From Urechis unicinctus (Eukaryota > Annelida > Polychaeta > Xenopneusta > Urechidae): a DNA stretch of 64,000 nucleotides. A program made the position numbers and the translations under genes. The first letter of the stretch is position 1; each line of letters begins with the position of its first letter. The stretch covers positions 349,504 to 413,503 of the forward strand of contig CM067349.1 of assembly GCA_034190875.2 (NCBI GenBank). The letters are read 5' to 3'. Positions 9,987-19,382 of the stretch are shown here, one piece after another. The notes under the pieces are model-generated. The model had not been told where the DNA came from. It did no database searches and saw only the letters and a list, made by a program, of their open reading frames with translations.

Positions 9987-11280
9987 ATGGAGTTTGATAA
10001 CCCAGGATTTGACGATGCAGATGAGGAGGGGGCTATGGAATGGGAGAGTAATGAGACTAACTTTGATGATGAGAAGACTAACCTGATTGACGAAACTTTA
10101 GATACGTCGAGTACGATTATTCCACCTTGGGCTATTACTGAAATGCCTGCGGGGTTAACAGAAGATCAGGTGAAACTGAAGTCTTAGTTACGAGGTGGGA
10201 GAAGGCAGTGTCTAAGCATGGGCTGCAGGCCACTCTGGAGTTTAGATCGTCTCAACAAGGTGACCTTTGGGTTAAGTGGGGCCGAGAATGAAAGCTTCTG
10301 ACATGGAAGAACAATCCAAACAAATTCCTCTCTCCTAGGAGTATCCTAGATTACGGTGGTACACAGCTTGCTCGGGCTCTTGGAGTGACCCCTGAACTAT
10401 CCACAATGGCAGCAAAAGCCCTACAAGCCGTTGATCAAGCTGCTGCTAAAGCGGAAGCTGCACTTCCAAAGTTAGAAATGAGCAGCCCCGAAGCCATGAC
10501 AAAGCAAGGTGGTGTGGAAGAAACAAGCTTTATAGAGGGCGTTTATAACGCCATAGAAGACCTAGGTACACAAACAGACAACGAACTACCACTCAGAGAG
10601 CTTATGGGGCTTGATAAGGCTATGCAGACCCAGAGGGGTGAGCTGGTCAACAACCTAGCTAAGATAACTGAGATAGAAAGGAATATAAAACATCGGGAAG
10701 CTAAAATGGCAAGCCTGGAGGAGGAAGGGAGGAGTGATAGTCGAGCATGGAGATTCCAAGCAAATGAGCTTGCAGAGCTGCAGGACCTGCGGCGTGTCCG
10801 TGTTGAAGCTGCCTCTGTAAACCGTGAACGTCTGCGAACCCAAATTAACCGCATCAGGGAAACGATCAACAGACTTCTTAACGAGGACACAACGCTAGCT
10901 GAGCGTGTACGCACTCTGTTCCTAGAGCAGGGTATAACAATAGCCTCCATACTAACTGCGATTGGATTGCCAATCTCGACCCTGGTAGTTGCTTTGACGG
11001 GCGGAGGGAGCACTAGTCCAACCCCGGCACCAACGCCGACACCAGCTGATAAGCCTGGTTTAAAGGAATGGATTAAAAAACAGCTGAACTCCTTGGCAAA
11101 CGTCCTGAAGAGCCTAGCAGGTAAGGCAGCAGCTGCCCTTCCAGGAATCATTGGCTCCATTGTATCATGGCTGCTTACGTCAGCTGCAAAGGTGGCTGGT
11201 TGGATGGCAGAACATGTATGGGCCGCAGCTGTGGCGGTGGGGGGAGTTATCCTCCTGATACTCCGTGACTTACCAAACCA
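9987..11280 (+). pseudogene. Polinton coiled-coil protein with C-terminal membrane segments (broken)
   Basis: The gene starts MEFDNPGFDD with an acidic N-terminus, then breaks: a frameshift near 10178 and a TGA near 10290. From about 10385 it is open for some 300 codons. It shows a helical Ala/Lys/Glu region, a long coiled coil (about 10640-10890), a hydrophobic segment (ITIASILTAIGLPISTLVVAL, near 10950), a Thr/Pro linker, and a second hydrophobic C-terminal stretch (AAAVAVGGVILLILRDL, ending near 11275). In the fragment at 63330-64000 the equivalent C-terminus stops soon after this stretch, so the true stop is lost here and the open frame runs on through the opposite-strand gene to 11590. 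Role unknown; a minor virion or membrane protein is plausible. Confidence 0.6.
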
Positions 11281-11284
11281 AAGC

Positions 11285-12551
11285 ACAGATAAGCCTATAG
11301 CGATTTCGCCTATAATAAGAGCGGTTTTCTCATCCTCGTGCGCCCCACGCAGACCGGTCTCGTCCATAGGGGCCGGCCCTGGAGAGGGGAGTTCCATATC
11401 TGTATCTGTATCTGGCGGAGGGTCAAAGCTTCCTCTATCCGGAACCACCGGAACTGAGTTGGCATCAGCATTGCTGCCTATCTGCTGCTCCTCAGTTGCA
11501 ATGGTAATCAGATTGTTGTACCCAGCAACGTCTCCAATGGCGAGGCTCATATCTGATGGAGCCATGTACAGGCCCGTTTCAAACACATAATCAACCTTTG
11601 AGGAGGCATTCTGGAGGACGTTCTGATACCGTCGGATGGATGAAGGAATGTCCACTGGGTAGTTGATGGCATCCTCAACGTTGGCCTTAAATTGCTTTTG
11701 GGCATCAAAGGACGTTCCAACACCTAGTATCTCTGAGCGGGTCTGCGCCTGAGCACTAAGAATGCCTCACACATAGGTCCGAATGCTGTCGTTGATCCGT
11801 GAGATACCTGGGTATGTGAACCCCTCCGATTTTTCCAGGATGAAGGTGCTCCAGGCGATGTTTGCCCACTATCGGTCTTGCTTTATGAAATCAATGTGCA
11901 GCTTGCCGCCCTGCCGATAAAACCCAGTGGTTGATTTATCAAAGGTTTGCCTGCCGGAATCGTAGAGTTTGTAGTTTCCGTAATGAAAGATCACCCGTAC
12001 CTTGTGTGTTTCGGGGTCGGTGAAGTAGATCCGCCCTAAGCCCTGGTTGCCGCCCTGCATCCTCCAGTCGCTGTTTTCGTCAACCCCAAACTCGTGGCAG
12101 AGCTGGTGGTAGATTCTCTTCTCGAAGGAATTGTTGGTAGCCGACCACGTGGCGTCATCTGGCAGTGCTATTCTCATTTCGTCTAAAAGTCTCCGGATGG
12201 TGAAGTAGACGTGGAACCTGTAGAGGTTACTTAGTGCTGGGGAGTCAGATCTGAGGTGGTCCAGTGCAGAAACTCTGCAGCCACTGGTTGCGCACCATGC
12301 AACAAAGTTTACCTGGTTCTGCCAGTATTGCATGTGGTTGGTTCTCCAGCCAACTACAAAGCTGTCGCTGTCGTTGGCACCACGTATTTATCAAACAGGT
12401 TGGAGAACTCTACACCAAACGCATCTGTGATATTATCCGATTTTACCTGGATGAGGAGATGCGTCAGATCCTCGCGGGCAATATGGGGTAGGTATACCGG
12501 CCCGGTTTTGTACCTTTTATTCGTATTGAATGTAAAGGCTTGTTTATTCAT
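11285..12551 (-). pseudogene. Large unrecognised Polinton gene (broken)
   Basis: The ATG at 12549-12551 is only 6 bp from the divergent minor-capsid ATG. Open pieces follow in changing frames: to about 12354, then 12333-11869, then a part with TGA near 11767, then 11655 to about 11285. The conserved tail (NNLITI..E.QQI) is found again in the fragment at 63330-64000, which supports real coding. The middle is globular (Trp/Tyr/Arg rich, for example RIYFTDPETHKVRVIFHYG); the end has a Pro/Asp-rich stretch and a hydrophobic span (LIIGEIAIGLSVLWF). It converges with the plus-strand gene. I do not recognise the family. Confidence 0.6.
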
Positions 12552-12557
12552 AGTGCT

Positions 12558-13247
12558 ATGTATCACACTCTGTCAAATGTTCAAAGCGGCGATGCTGTGT
12601 CCCTGCAAAAACCTATTGACAACACTGCAGGCGATCTATGTGTTGGCCTAAGGTCAATCACGTATACTGTGGGCTGGTACAATCTTGAATCAAACGAGAC
12701 CATTCAATGGCAGTCAAGAACTTCAGAAGAGGGAGGATCTGTCCAATTAAAACCTGGTCTCTGGAGTTTCAGCCTTCTTCAGCAGCAGATTACATCAATA
12801 GGTCTTGGTTTAGAGGTTAATGCTGCAAATGGGGTTATAACCCTCACAATTCCTGATAATGGGGCTGCACGAATATCAGACGATGTGTTAAAAATGTTGG
12901 GTCTTGATGACGGTCAGGGTAGGCAATTAATTCCTTCAGGTACTTACATAGGTGACCGGCCCATTAACTTTAGCATCTTTAACACAATTTATGTTCACCT
13001 CAATCAAGTCAGCACCACGCACAACATGCTAGATGGTGCGCCCACTACGCTTCTTGAAGTTGTTGGCTTAGAGAGAGACTCTTTCGGTGATATTATAACC
13101 ACTAACATCGCTAATCCTGTCTGTAAGCGTGTCACTAGCGGAACAGTGCATGAGTTAAAGGTTCAGTTATGCGATAATAAAGGAAGGCTATTGGATAACC
13201 ACGACTTACCTGTTAGCGTTGTTCTTGAATTTACAAGATGTCAATAA
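12558..13247 (+). CDS. Polinton minor capsid (penton-like, single jelly roll) protein
   Basis: An intact 229-codon frame from ATG at 12558. The sequence is beta-rich, with SLQKPIDNTAGDLCVGLRSI near the start and IFNTIYVHLNQV, TLLEVVGLERD and SVVLEFTRC towards the end, a pattern I associate with Polinton/adintovirus penton proteins. It would form the capsid vertices. Its last 10 bp overlap the ATG of the fibre-like gene (ATGTCAATAA at 13238-13247), a phage-like gene packing. Confidence 0.72.
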   Translation: MYHTLSNVQSGDAVSLQKPIDNTAGDLCVGLRSITYTVGWYNLESNETIQWQSRTSEEGGSVQLKPGLWSFSLLQQQITSIGLGLEVNAANGVITLTIPDNGAARISDDVLKMLGLDDGQGRQLIPSGTYIGDRPINFSIFNTIYVHLNQVSTTHNMLDGAPTTLLEVVGLERDSFGDIITTNIANPVCKRVTSGTVHELKVQLCDNKGRLLDNHDLPVSVVLEFTRCQ

Positions 13248-13903
13248 AAACGAGTATTTATGGACCTAGGCAAAAACCGGCAAGCACTGTTCAGGGTGCC
13301 GACCTCTCGGAATATGCCACAAAGACCTTGTATCTATTGGTGACTCACAAAAAAATGGATAAAAGTGGAGGTACTATGACTGGAGACCTTGAAATGGGAG
13401 ATAATAAAATCGTTCAGTTGGGAGACCCGATTTCACCGAAGGATGCTGTTCATAAAAAGTATATTGATGCTGAATATAGACAGCAGAACAGGTACCTGAG
13501 ACGATACGTAGATGAAATGACGAAACCACTCATTACTATATGGGCAGAAGCAAGTGGCCCCCTTCGCAGAGGATATGAGTGGTCGTTTGGCCATGGGGCT
13601 AGGGGTCGAGACTCACAAGACTCAAGCTGTGGATATACCATGTTATGTAATGGCAAGATCATTCGTATGGGGTTGTCTTCGGGTGTTGGTGCTGATACGG
13701 GTCCTATAGCAGTCGTTCCTGTTATTAATGGAACAAATCAAGTGGTAGGAATAAGTAAGCCTGCTAACCAACGGGCTGTTGTAATAACTTTAGACCAGCC
13801 TTTACAGCTAGAACAAGGCAACGTTATTAACTGTTATACAACCACACAAAACAGAGGGGCGACTTGGTCTGTAGCTTCACTGCTAATTGAACTTAATATA
13901 TAG
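13238..13903 (+). CDS. Phage-tail-fibre-like protein of the Polinton
   Basis: An intact 221-residue ORF. Residues about 42-75 (KMDKSGGTMTGDLEMGDNK, then LGDP.SPKDAVHKKYID) match the repeat seen in many bacteriophage tail and fibre proteins. It is followed by a short helix and a C-terminal beta-rich head of about 130 residues with Gly-rich loops. Location directly after the penton-like gene fits a spike attached to the capsid vertex, which is an inference. A remnant of a second copy is at 620-790. Confidence 0.7.
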   Translation: MSIKTSIYGPRQKPASTVQGADLSEYATKTLYLLVTHKKMDKSGGTMTGDLEMGDNKIVQLGDPISPKDAVHKKYIDAEYRQQNRYLRRYVDEMTKPLITIWAEASGPLRRGYEWSFGHGARGRDSQDSSCGYTMLCNGKIIRMGLSSGVGADTGPIAVVPVINGTNQVVGISKPANQRAVVITLDQPLQLEQGNVINCYTTTQNRGATWSVASLLIELNI

Positions 13904-13924
13904 ACTTATGTATACAAAGACAGT

Positions 13925-14479
13925 ATGAAACAACAACCAACGACTGCACCGATAAATCCGGAGCCTCCTCCATGTGGTCTGGGGCACTCCTATCGGCTGA
14001 ATGAGATCAGTCTTAAGAAGCAATACCTTGAGAAAGAAATTGAAAAATATGGTGCTATGTACAAAAAATATAGTTGTGCAGTAAACTCAGTGGACGCTGT
14101 AGACACTGCTTTAGTTGCTGTGGGTATGTGTCTTGGCGCAAGTGGTGCAGGTGTTATGTCTACAGTAGTTGCCATTCCTATTGCCACAGTGTTGGGTGCT
14201 ACTGGAGCCGCTTGTGGGCTACTTGTAATTGCTGGAAAATTCATCAGTCGGCGGCTGACCATTAAGTTGAAAAAGCATGACCAGATCCGCATTCTCGCTC
14301 AGAGCAAATTGAATACCATTGCTGACATTGTATCGGCTGCGCTTGAAGATGGGTATATCTCATATGATGAGTTTAACCTCGTTTGGGTCGAGATCACGAA
14401 ATATAGTCAAATGAAAAGTGACATTAAAGCAAAATGTTTGAAAGCGGCAGAATCGCCCCCTAGACCTGCTAAGGTATGA
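13925..14479 (+). CDS. Polinton membrane protein, 184 aa
   Basis: An intact ORF with a Pro-rich N-terminus, a coiled stretch (LKKQYLEKEIEKYGAMYKKY), then a long Ala/Gly/Val-rich hydrophobic region (about residues 58-105, probably a helical hairpin through a membrane) and a basic, helical tail. It resembles small membrane-active proteins of Polintons only in layout. Starts 21 bp after the fibre-like gene, same direction. Function unknown. Confidence 0.6.
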   Translation: MKQQPTTAPINPEPPPCGLGHSYRLNEISLKKQYLEKEIEKYGAMYKKYSCAVNSVDAVDTALVAVGMCLGASGAGVMSTVVAIPIATVLGATGAACGLLVIAGKFISRRLTIKLKKHDQIRILAQSKLNTIADIVSAALEDGYISYDEFNLVWVEITKYSQMKSDIKAKCLKAAESPPRPAKV

Positions 14480-14519
14480 CCCTGACAGTCCATTTGAAGA
14501 GTGGAGGTTGCTAGATATA

Positions 14520-15452
14520 ATGGAGGCGGCGATAAAATCTTTCTGCAAAGATCATACTGGAGTCAAACAAAATACGGACCAGTGGGAGACTACTAGGAAG
14601 GGCTGCGTTGGAGGAAGTGACTACTCCTCTATCATAGGGCAAAACTACTTCAGCAGCTATAGCAAGAAGCTGACAGAAAAAAATAGCAACGAGGGTGTTC
14701 GCTTTAGCGCACCCTGCCTCTGGGGTACGACTTTTGAGGAGGTTGCAATTGCGGTATTGGAGAAGTTGTACGACACCAAGGTCTACGGAAATAATATCTA
14801 TATTGAGGGCGGCGCGACGGCTTATTCTCCGGATGGCTTTTGTGTGCTCCCGATCCGGCGGGCTGGAGTGGATGCTGTCTGTCTGGGGCATCCTGAGGAG
14901 GTTGTACTGCTCGAGATAAAGTGCCCCTACACTCGGAGTCCTGGGAGGGTGATTCCGAATATGTATAAGCCTCAGGTTCTGCTGGGTCTGCACCACAGTC
15001 CGGTGGCGACCATCGGCGTGTTTGTCGACTGCGTTTTCAGGTTGTGCTCCTTTGAGGACCTGGGGAGGGCTGAGGTGTATAACCAGGTGTATCACAAGGA
15101 TCAGAAGAAGTATAAGGAGACGGTGGCTTGGGGGTGGGTGTCCATTGAGGGGCTTGAAGACGGCGACTATAGTGCGAAGAACGGGAGGTTTAATAGTTGC
15201 CTGGGCTTGAAACAGGAACATCACGGTCCTTGGTTGGAAAGACCGAGTGGGACCACAGAGAGGCCGACGGGGGCTTTCTACTGTTGGAAGCTCGTTACGA
15301 TGAGATTGATAACCGCTCGTCCCGATCCCGACTTTATCGAGAAGAACGACGCTAAGGTTGCCCAGTTTATACAGGACCTCAACCGCGTGAAAAATGGAAC
15401 TTACAGCGACGGTCGCAGATTTTTATCACTCGATGACCTCTATGGTGACTAA
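14520..15452 (+). CDS. YqaJ/lambda-exonuclease-type PD-(D/E)XK nuclease
   Basis: An intact 310-residue protein of the viral alkaline exonuclease/YqaJ recombinase family, which trims double-stranded DNA to feed single-strand annealing. The catalytic pattern is visible: Glu in WGTTFEE (about residue 73), Asp in SPDG (105), and E-x-K in LLEIKCP (132 and 134). An early RKGCVGGSD resembles the conserved N-terminal Arg/Gly/Ser motif. I chose ATG 14520; the frame is open from 14508 but only through a TTG. The stop lies just 8 bp from the right terminal repeat. The open frame in an otherwise broken element is notable. Confidence 0.85.
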   Translation: MEAAIKSFCKDHTGVKQNTDQWETTRKGCVGGSDYSSIIGQNYFSSYSKKLTEKNSNEGVRFSAPCLWGTTFEEVAIAVLEKLYDTKVYGNNIYIEGGATAYSPDGFCVLPIRRAGVDAVCLGHPEEVVLLEIKCPYTRSPGRVIPNMYKPQVLLGLHHSPVATIGVFVDCVFRLCSFEDLGRAEVYNQVYHKDQKKYKETVAWGWVSIEGLEDGDYSAKNGRFNSCLGLKQEHHGPWLERPSGTTERPTGAFYCWKLVTMRLITARPDPDFIEKNDAKVAQFIQDLNRVKNGTYSDGRRFLSLDDLYGD

Positions 15453-15460
15453 CTACTGGT

Positions 15461-15622
15461 GTGGGCCTATACCATAGGGGCTGGAAGGGCTTGGCTCATA
15501 TGGTATAGTATAGGGGGGAGGTGCGAGCGGTTCGCTGGCTCATGTGAGTCACCCTGTATATGTGTGTTTTCTGGGTTGCTGTATTAGATTGCTGTGCTCG
15601 TACCCCCAGTCTCTTTACTACT
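15461..15622 (-). repeat. Polinton right terminal inverted repeat
   Basis: Reverse complement of 904-1069; outer end TACTACT. No target duplication with the left flank is visible. Confidence 0.92.
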
Positions 15623-15636
15623 ACAGCACATTAGCC

Positions 15637-15800
15637 TGCTGTCCGTCTGATACTAAGATAGGAACCCCTGTGGTGTCATCGGGAACCTAGAGTCCGTCTG
15701 ATACTAAGATAGGAACCCCTGTGGTGTCCTCGGGGAGCCTAGAGTCCGTCTGATACTAAGATAGGAACCCCTGTGGTGTCCTCGGGGAGCCTAGAGTCCG
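15637..15800. repeat. 52-bp tandem repeat, about 3 copies
   Basis: The unit starts GTCCGTCTGATACTAAGATA and ends CTAGA. It starts 15 bp after the Polinton end, and is followed by a GC-rich stretch and a TATAAAG at about 15827-15833, which could be a promoter; nothing downstream is recognised. Confidence 0.85.
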
Positions 15801-16507
15801 TCTACAGCAGCGCCCTCTGGACGGATATAAAGACCCAGGTGGCGACACATCTGCTTCTAATTCGTCGATTCTGTGGTCAGTTTTCAAGCAGAGATGGTCG
15901 TAGCTGGGTAACTGGAAAGAGGTTTTTTTAAATTGGATATTGGGTAAGTAATGCTGCCTCATTATATATGTGTATAAGTTTTTCGTCCATAACGGCATCA
16001 AGACTATTTTCTGGGTATTCTTATTCATTTCTAGGTTTTGTTAGCGCTGTGCAATGGTATGGTTTTATTACTGCAACGACACCCAAGGGCGTAAGTTAGG
16101 TATCTGTTCTGATGGAATGAGGAACTGGTTGGAGATTGTATGATCTGTAGATGATAAACGTTACTTTGAAAATCCCCGAAAATTAATTTGCCGCCATGGA
16201 GGCTTAGCTCAGTCATGTTCTGGATTTATTCTTCGCACGGTAGAAGTTGCACTGGGCAGAATATGCTTTAAGGTAAAGTAAGTATAGGGTTTAACGGCAC
16301 ACCAACACCCCATCTCCCATGTCGTTGGTATTCTTATTTAATATTATATGTTGATGAAGTAGATTGAAAGTCTGGGGTGAAGCGACAGCAAGGTAAGGCG
16401 AGCGAGGGGACGGCGTGAAGGTACGCTTCCGCCAGGATGGTTGAGCGGCGTGTCCAATGACACAGTGGCACCAGCAGGGTAGCAAGGAATATGAAATGCA
16501 ATCGAGG
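15801..16507. other. No gene recognised
   Basis: No supported gene. Short frames only, no family similarity seen. Confidence 0.6.
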
Positions 16508-16522
16508 CAGAAAGCAGAGAAG

Positions 16523-16698
<176 letters not shown>

Positions 16699-16735
16699 CC
16701 AATAGTTAATACTGTTGAAGACTTGACCTAGCTTC

Positions 16736-16925
16736 ATTGTTGTCTTGCTATTGGTGTAGGGTCATCTTGCTGCTATTGGGATAGGTTCATGTTACCACTA
16801 TTGATGTAGCTTCATATTGCCACTGTTGAGATAGGTTCATCTTGCCACTATTGATGTTGCTTCATATTGCCACTATTGGGATAGGTTCATCTTGCCACTA
16901 TATGAAGCTTCATATTGCCACTGGG
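16736..16925. repeat. Degenerate minisatellite, unit near 28 bp
   Basis: Repeated TTCATATTGCCACTATTG / ATAGGTTCATCTTGCC blocks, about six copies. Confidence 0.8.
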
Positions 16926-17937
16926 TGTATCATCTTTGATTTGCAGCATAGTTTATGGGGATGCAGAATTCCTCCAGACAGACCAATAGAGTAATTCTAC
17001 ACATACTGGTGACCTGTTTTGTCTGTGTCCGCAGAGTTCCAGAAAAATATAGCTTAAAATACCACAGAGGTCTATGAGGTCCGCTACAGAGGTCTATTTT
17101 GTCTGCAATATATACTGTGTTCTATGATAGATGCAAGCCCTCATTTAACAGCTACATGCATTGTAATGCCATGGTCTGATATTTCCCAAGGAATCTGGTT
17201 CAGTGTCAAATCCAATTTGATGATGATCTGTGGTTGAGCTGGCACTTAATGTAAAGAGCTAATAAAGTGATAATGCCATGACCACCCTCAGCAATCTGGT
17301 TTTATTATAAGATCAGTTTCTGTTTTCAGAACAGTAATGCAAATCAATGAAACATTACATTGATCATAAATACCTCGACTGGAGACAGCCAGGTGGATAC
17401 ACCTGTTGGGCTATATATACAGCTATAGCTGTGCTGGGCGAAAGCAAACATCACAAAACAAACTTACTCCAAAACCAGTACAAACAAACATAACATTATT
17501 AAAGTCCTATATTCTGCCATGCATGCGTTAGCTGGCCTTTACAGATCTGTATTGACACCTGGTGACACCTGATCACTCTCACTCCAAATTGATGGAAGCT
17601 CAAAAGCTATCCAACCTCCATAACTTACGCCAAATATACCATATTTCCTGTTGAAATTCGGATCCCTTCGACTCTTTTCCAATCAGCCAATCAGATCCAG
17701 CGTACTATGCGTATATTCCCTCCACAAGATTCCAGCAATTATCACAGAATGTGTATCAATGGAAGGAGCATTTCAACAAGAGTGTACATCAACACCAAAA
17801 AGAACCATGTCAATCTCTCTCGCCATGCACCTTGATTTAAAATAAGATAACAATTTAAACAAACCTTAGTGTTTGATGGAGTTAAATGTAACACAGATCA
17901 CCACAAGAACAGTTTTCTGACAGTATTTCCTCCAGAT
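16926..17937. other. No gene recognised; likely 3' flank of UMAD1
   Basis: No supported coding region. On the minus strand an AATAAA (plus-strand TTTATT at 17301-17306) could be a poly(A) signal for UMAD1, about 640 bp past its stop; this is weak. Confidence 0.4.
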
Positions 17938-19128
17938 TTAAATACCCTGGGTTACATTCCTCTCAAGGTCAAAGTTGTACTGATATAAACTCCAGTTGAC
18001 CCCAGTAATCTGAGGGTACGAGTCAAAACGCTTCATGTCAACACCCCCGACAGAGGGCGCCAGTTGGAAGGGAACATCATTATAGACTGTCTGTGGCGGG
18101 GGGATCTCTGAGGCGGGGGCCTGCACTGGAGCGGACATGAAGGATGTGTAGTCAGGCGGTGGCTGGCTTGGTACGGAGGCGGGGCTGAAGGCCTGGGGGG
18201 AAGGTGATGGGTCGGATGACAATGGAGTGGAGTTTTCTTTGTCTGGCACAGGGGGTTCACGACCTTGACTTGACCCCATGGTTACCTGTTTACACATGAG
18301 AACAATACATATGAAATAAGCCAGTCTGCAGATATAAATTCACATAATGACAAATTTATCTCCTATTGCTTCCAAAGGAATTTCCCTCCTAAGAAAGTGA
18401 CCTGGTTATAAGAGGGTGGTGCCAAACTATGATAACTGACCTGGTTATAAGAGGGTGGTGCCAAACTATGATAACTGACCTGGTTATAAGAGGGTGGAGC
18501 CAAACTATGATAACTGACCTGGTTATAAGAGGGTGGTGCCAAACTATGATAACTGACCTGGTTATAAGAGGGTGGTGCCAAACTATTATAACAGACCTGG
18601 TTATAAGAGGGTGGTGCCAAACTATGATAACTGACCTGGCTTTAAGAGGGTGGTGCCAAACTATGATAACTGACCTGGTTATAAGAGGGTGGAGCCAAAC
18701 TATGATAACTGACCTGGTTATAAGAGGGTGGTGCCAAACTATGATAACTGACCTGGTTATAAGAGGGTGGAGCCAAACTATGATAACTGACCTGGTTATA
18801 AGAGGGTGGAGCCAAACTATGATAACTGACCTTAACTGACCTGGTTATAAGAGGGTGGTGCCAAACTGTGATAACTGACCTGGTTATAAGAGGGTGGTGC
18901 CAAACTATGATAACTGACCTGGTTATAAGAGGGTGGTGCCAAACTATGATAACTGGACTGATGTCGATCGAAGCCAACTGCAGTTCGTTCACTGACGGTC
19001 AGACCAATCAAACAGAAGCCATCTTCTTCCTGCTCGGGAGTTCTCAGGTGGGCCGGTATGTCAGCAGGTGCCCTGCCAGTATCTGGTGTACTTGTCAGTT
19101 TTTTTACTTGACTGAAAATCTTTCGCAT
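17938..19128 (-). CDS. UMAD1: UMAD1-like protein, UMA domain (ESCRT-I associated), two coding exons
   Basis: Exon 1 is 19128-18919 (70 codons, donor CAG|GTCAGT at 18918-18917) and exon 2 is 18285-17941 plus TAA at 17938-17940 (acceptor AAACAG|GTAACC). The phase fits, giving 185 residues; human UMAD1 has 137. Exon 1 has a basic start and EEDGFCLIGLT (residues 34-44), matching the conserved acidic EADGFVLLGDT block of UMAD1. Exon 2 has a Ser/Pro-rich linker and the UMA domain (about 140-178: DVPFQLAPSV then LYQYNFDLERNV), the part that binds ESCRT-I in UBAP1 and MVB12. Two PPxY motifs are seen: PPSY (65-68) and PPDY (113-116), potential WW-domain ligands. The intron begins with a minisatellite made of the exon end itself. 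The ATG at 19128 matches the expected start of the family. Confidence 0.85.
18385..18958 (-). repeat. 39-bp minisatellite of the UMAD1 exon 1/intron 1 junction
   Basis: About 15 units of 39 bp. Read on the minus strand each unit contains the end of exon 1 (SLAPPSYNQ) and the splice donor CAG|GTCAGT. Intact donor dinucleotides lie at plus positions 18400, 18439, 18478, 18517, 18556, 18595, 18634, 18673, 18712, 18751, 18790, 18839, 18878 and 18917. One unit near 18829 is broken by an irregular 10-bp step that brings a TAA at 18832-18834, so only the three donors nearest exon 1 keep the frame open. Confidence 0.93.
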
Positions 19129-19382
19129 CTTTCATTTTTCTGGAACAACAAATCAGGAATAGGAATTTGGTTATGGAACAAACTACGGTATAAAGGAGAA
19201 ACTCAGAGACTCATCGACCATACCCCCCACCCCCCTCCGGATTTACACGTTTCACAGAAATGTTCCCTGGAGCCATCGGATCTGCGGAAATCCGCAAATC
19301 CGCAGACAAATCACATCATGGTGTCAGGTGAGTTAAGGCCCATATGTACATAACATTCATGCGCTACGTACCCTTTTGATTG

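Larger units (their letters stand above)
904..15622. mobile_element. Maverick/Polinton DNA transposon (virus-like), 14.7 kb, degenerate
   Basis: The element is bounded by terminal inverted repeats beginning AGTAGTA (904-1069) and ending TACTACT (15461-15622). It encodes the Polinton hallmark set: protein-primed family B DNA polymerase, retroviral-type integrase, FtsK/HerA-type packaging ATPase, double-jelly-roll major capsid and single-jelly-roll minor capsid. Two gene blocks diverge at 9946/9987. I did not recognise the adenain-like protease found in many Polintons. No 6-bp target duplication is visible: the left flank is AGGCAT, the right ACAGCA. Many genes carry stops or frameshifts, so it is not autonomous now. 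Related elements are the adintoviruses; whether this lineage ever made particles cannot be told from sequence. Confidence 0.93.

Noticed and set aside
10543..11280. C-terminal half of the 370-codon minus-strand frame
   Set aside because: It is the antisense of the coiled-coil gene; only the part above about 11285 matches the conserved minus-strand gene.
14511..15224. 237-codon minus-strand frame
   Set aside because: Antisense shadow of the exonuclease gene, no family features.
904..15622. Call the element a free adintovirus genome
   Set aside because: It has flanking host DNA, integrase, terminal inverted repeats and many broken genes, so an integrated Polinton remnant is the supported call.
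15623..15850. LTR retrotransposon promoter beside the Polinton
   Set aside because: A TATAAAG after a tandem repeat is suggestive, but no second LTR, primer site or pol sequence was found.
18363..18992. CRISPR-like regular array or a repetitive secreted protein
   Set aside because: Tandem units without unique spacers; it is an intronic minisatellite of UMAD1 junction sequence. The other-frame peptides (ITRSV, TDLVIRGW) are by-products.
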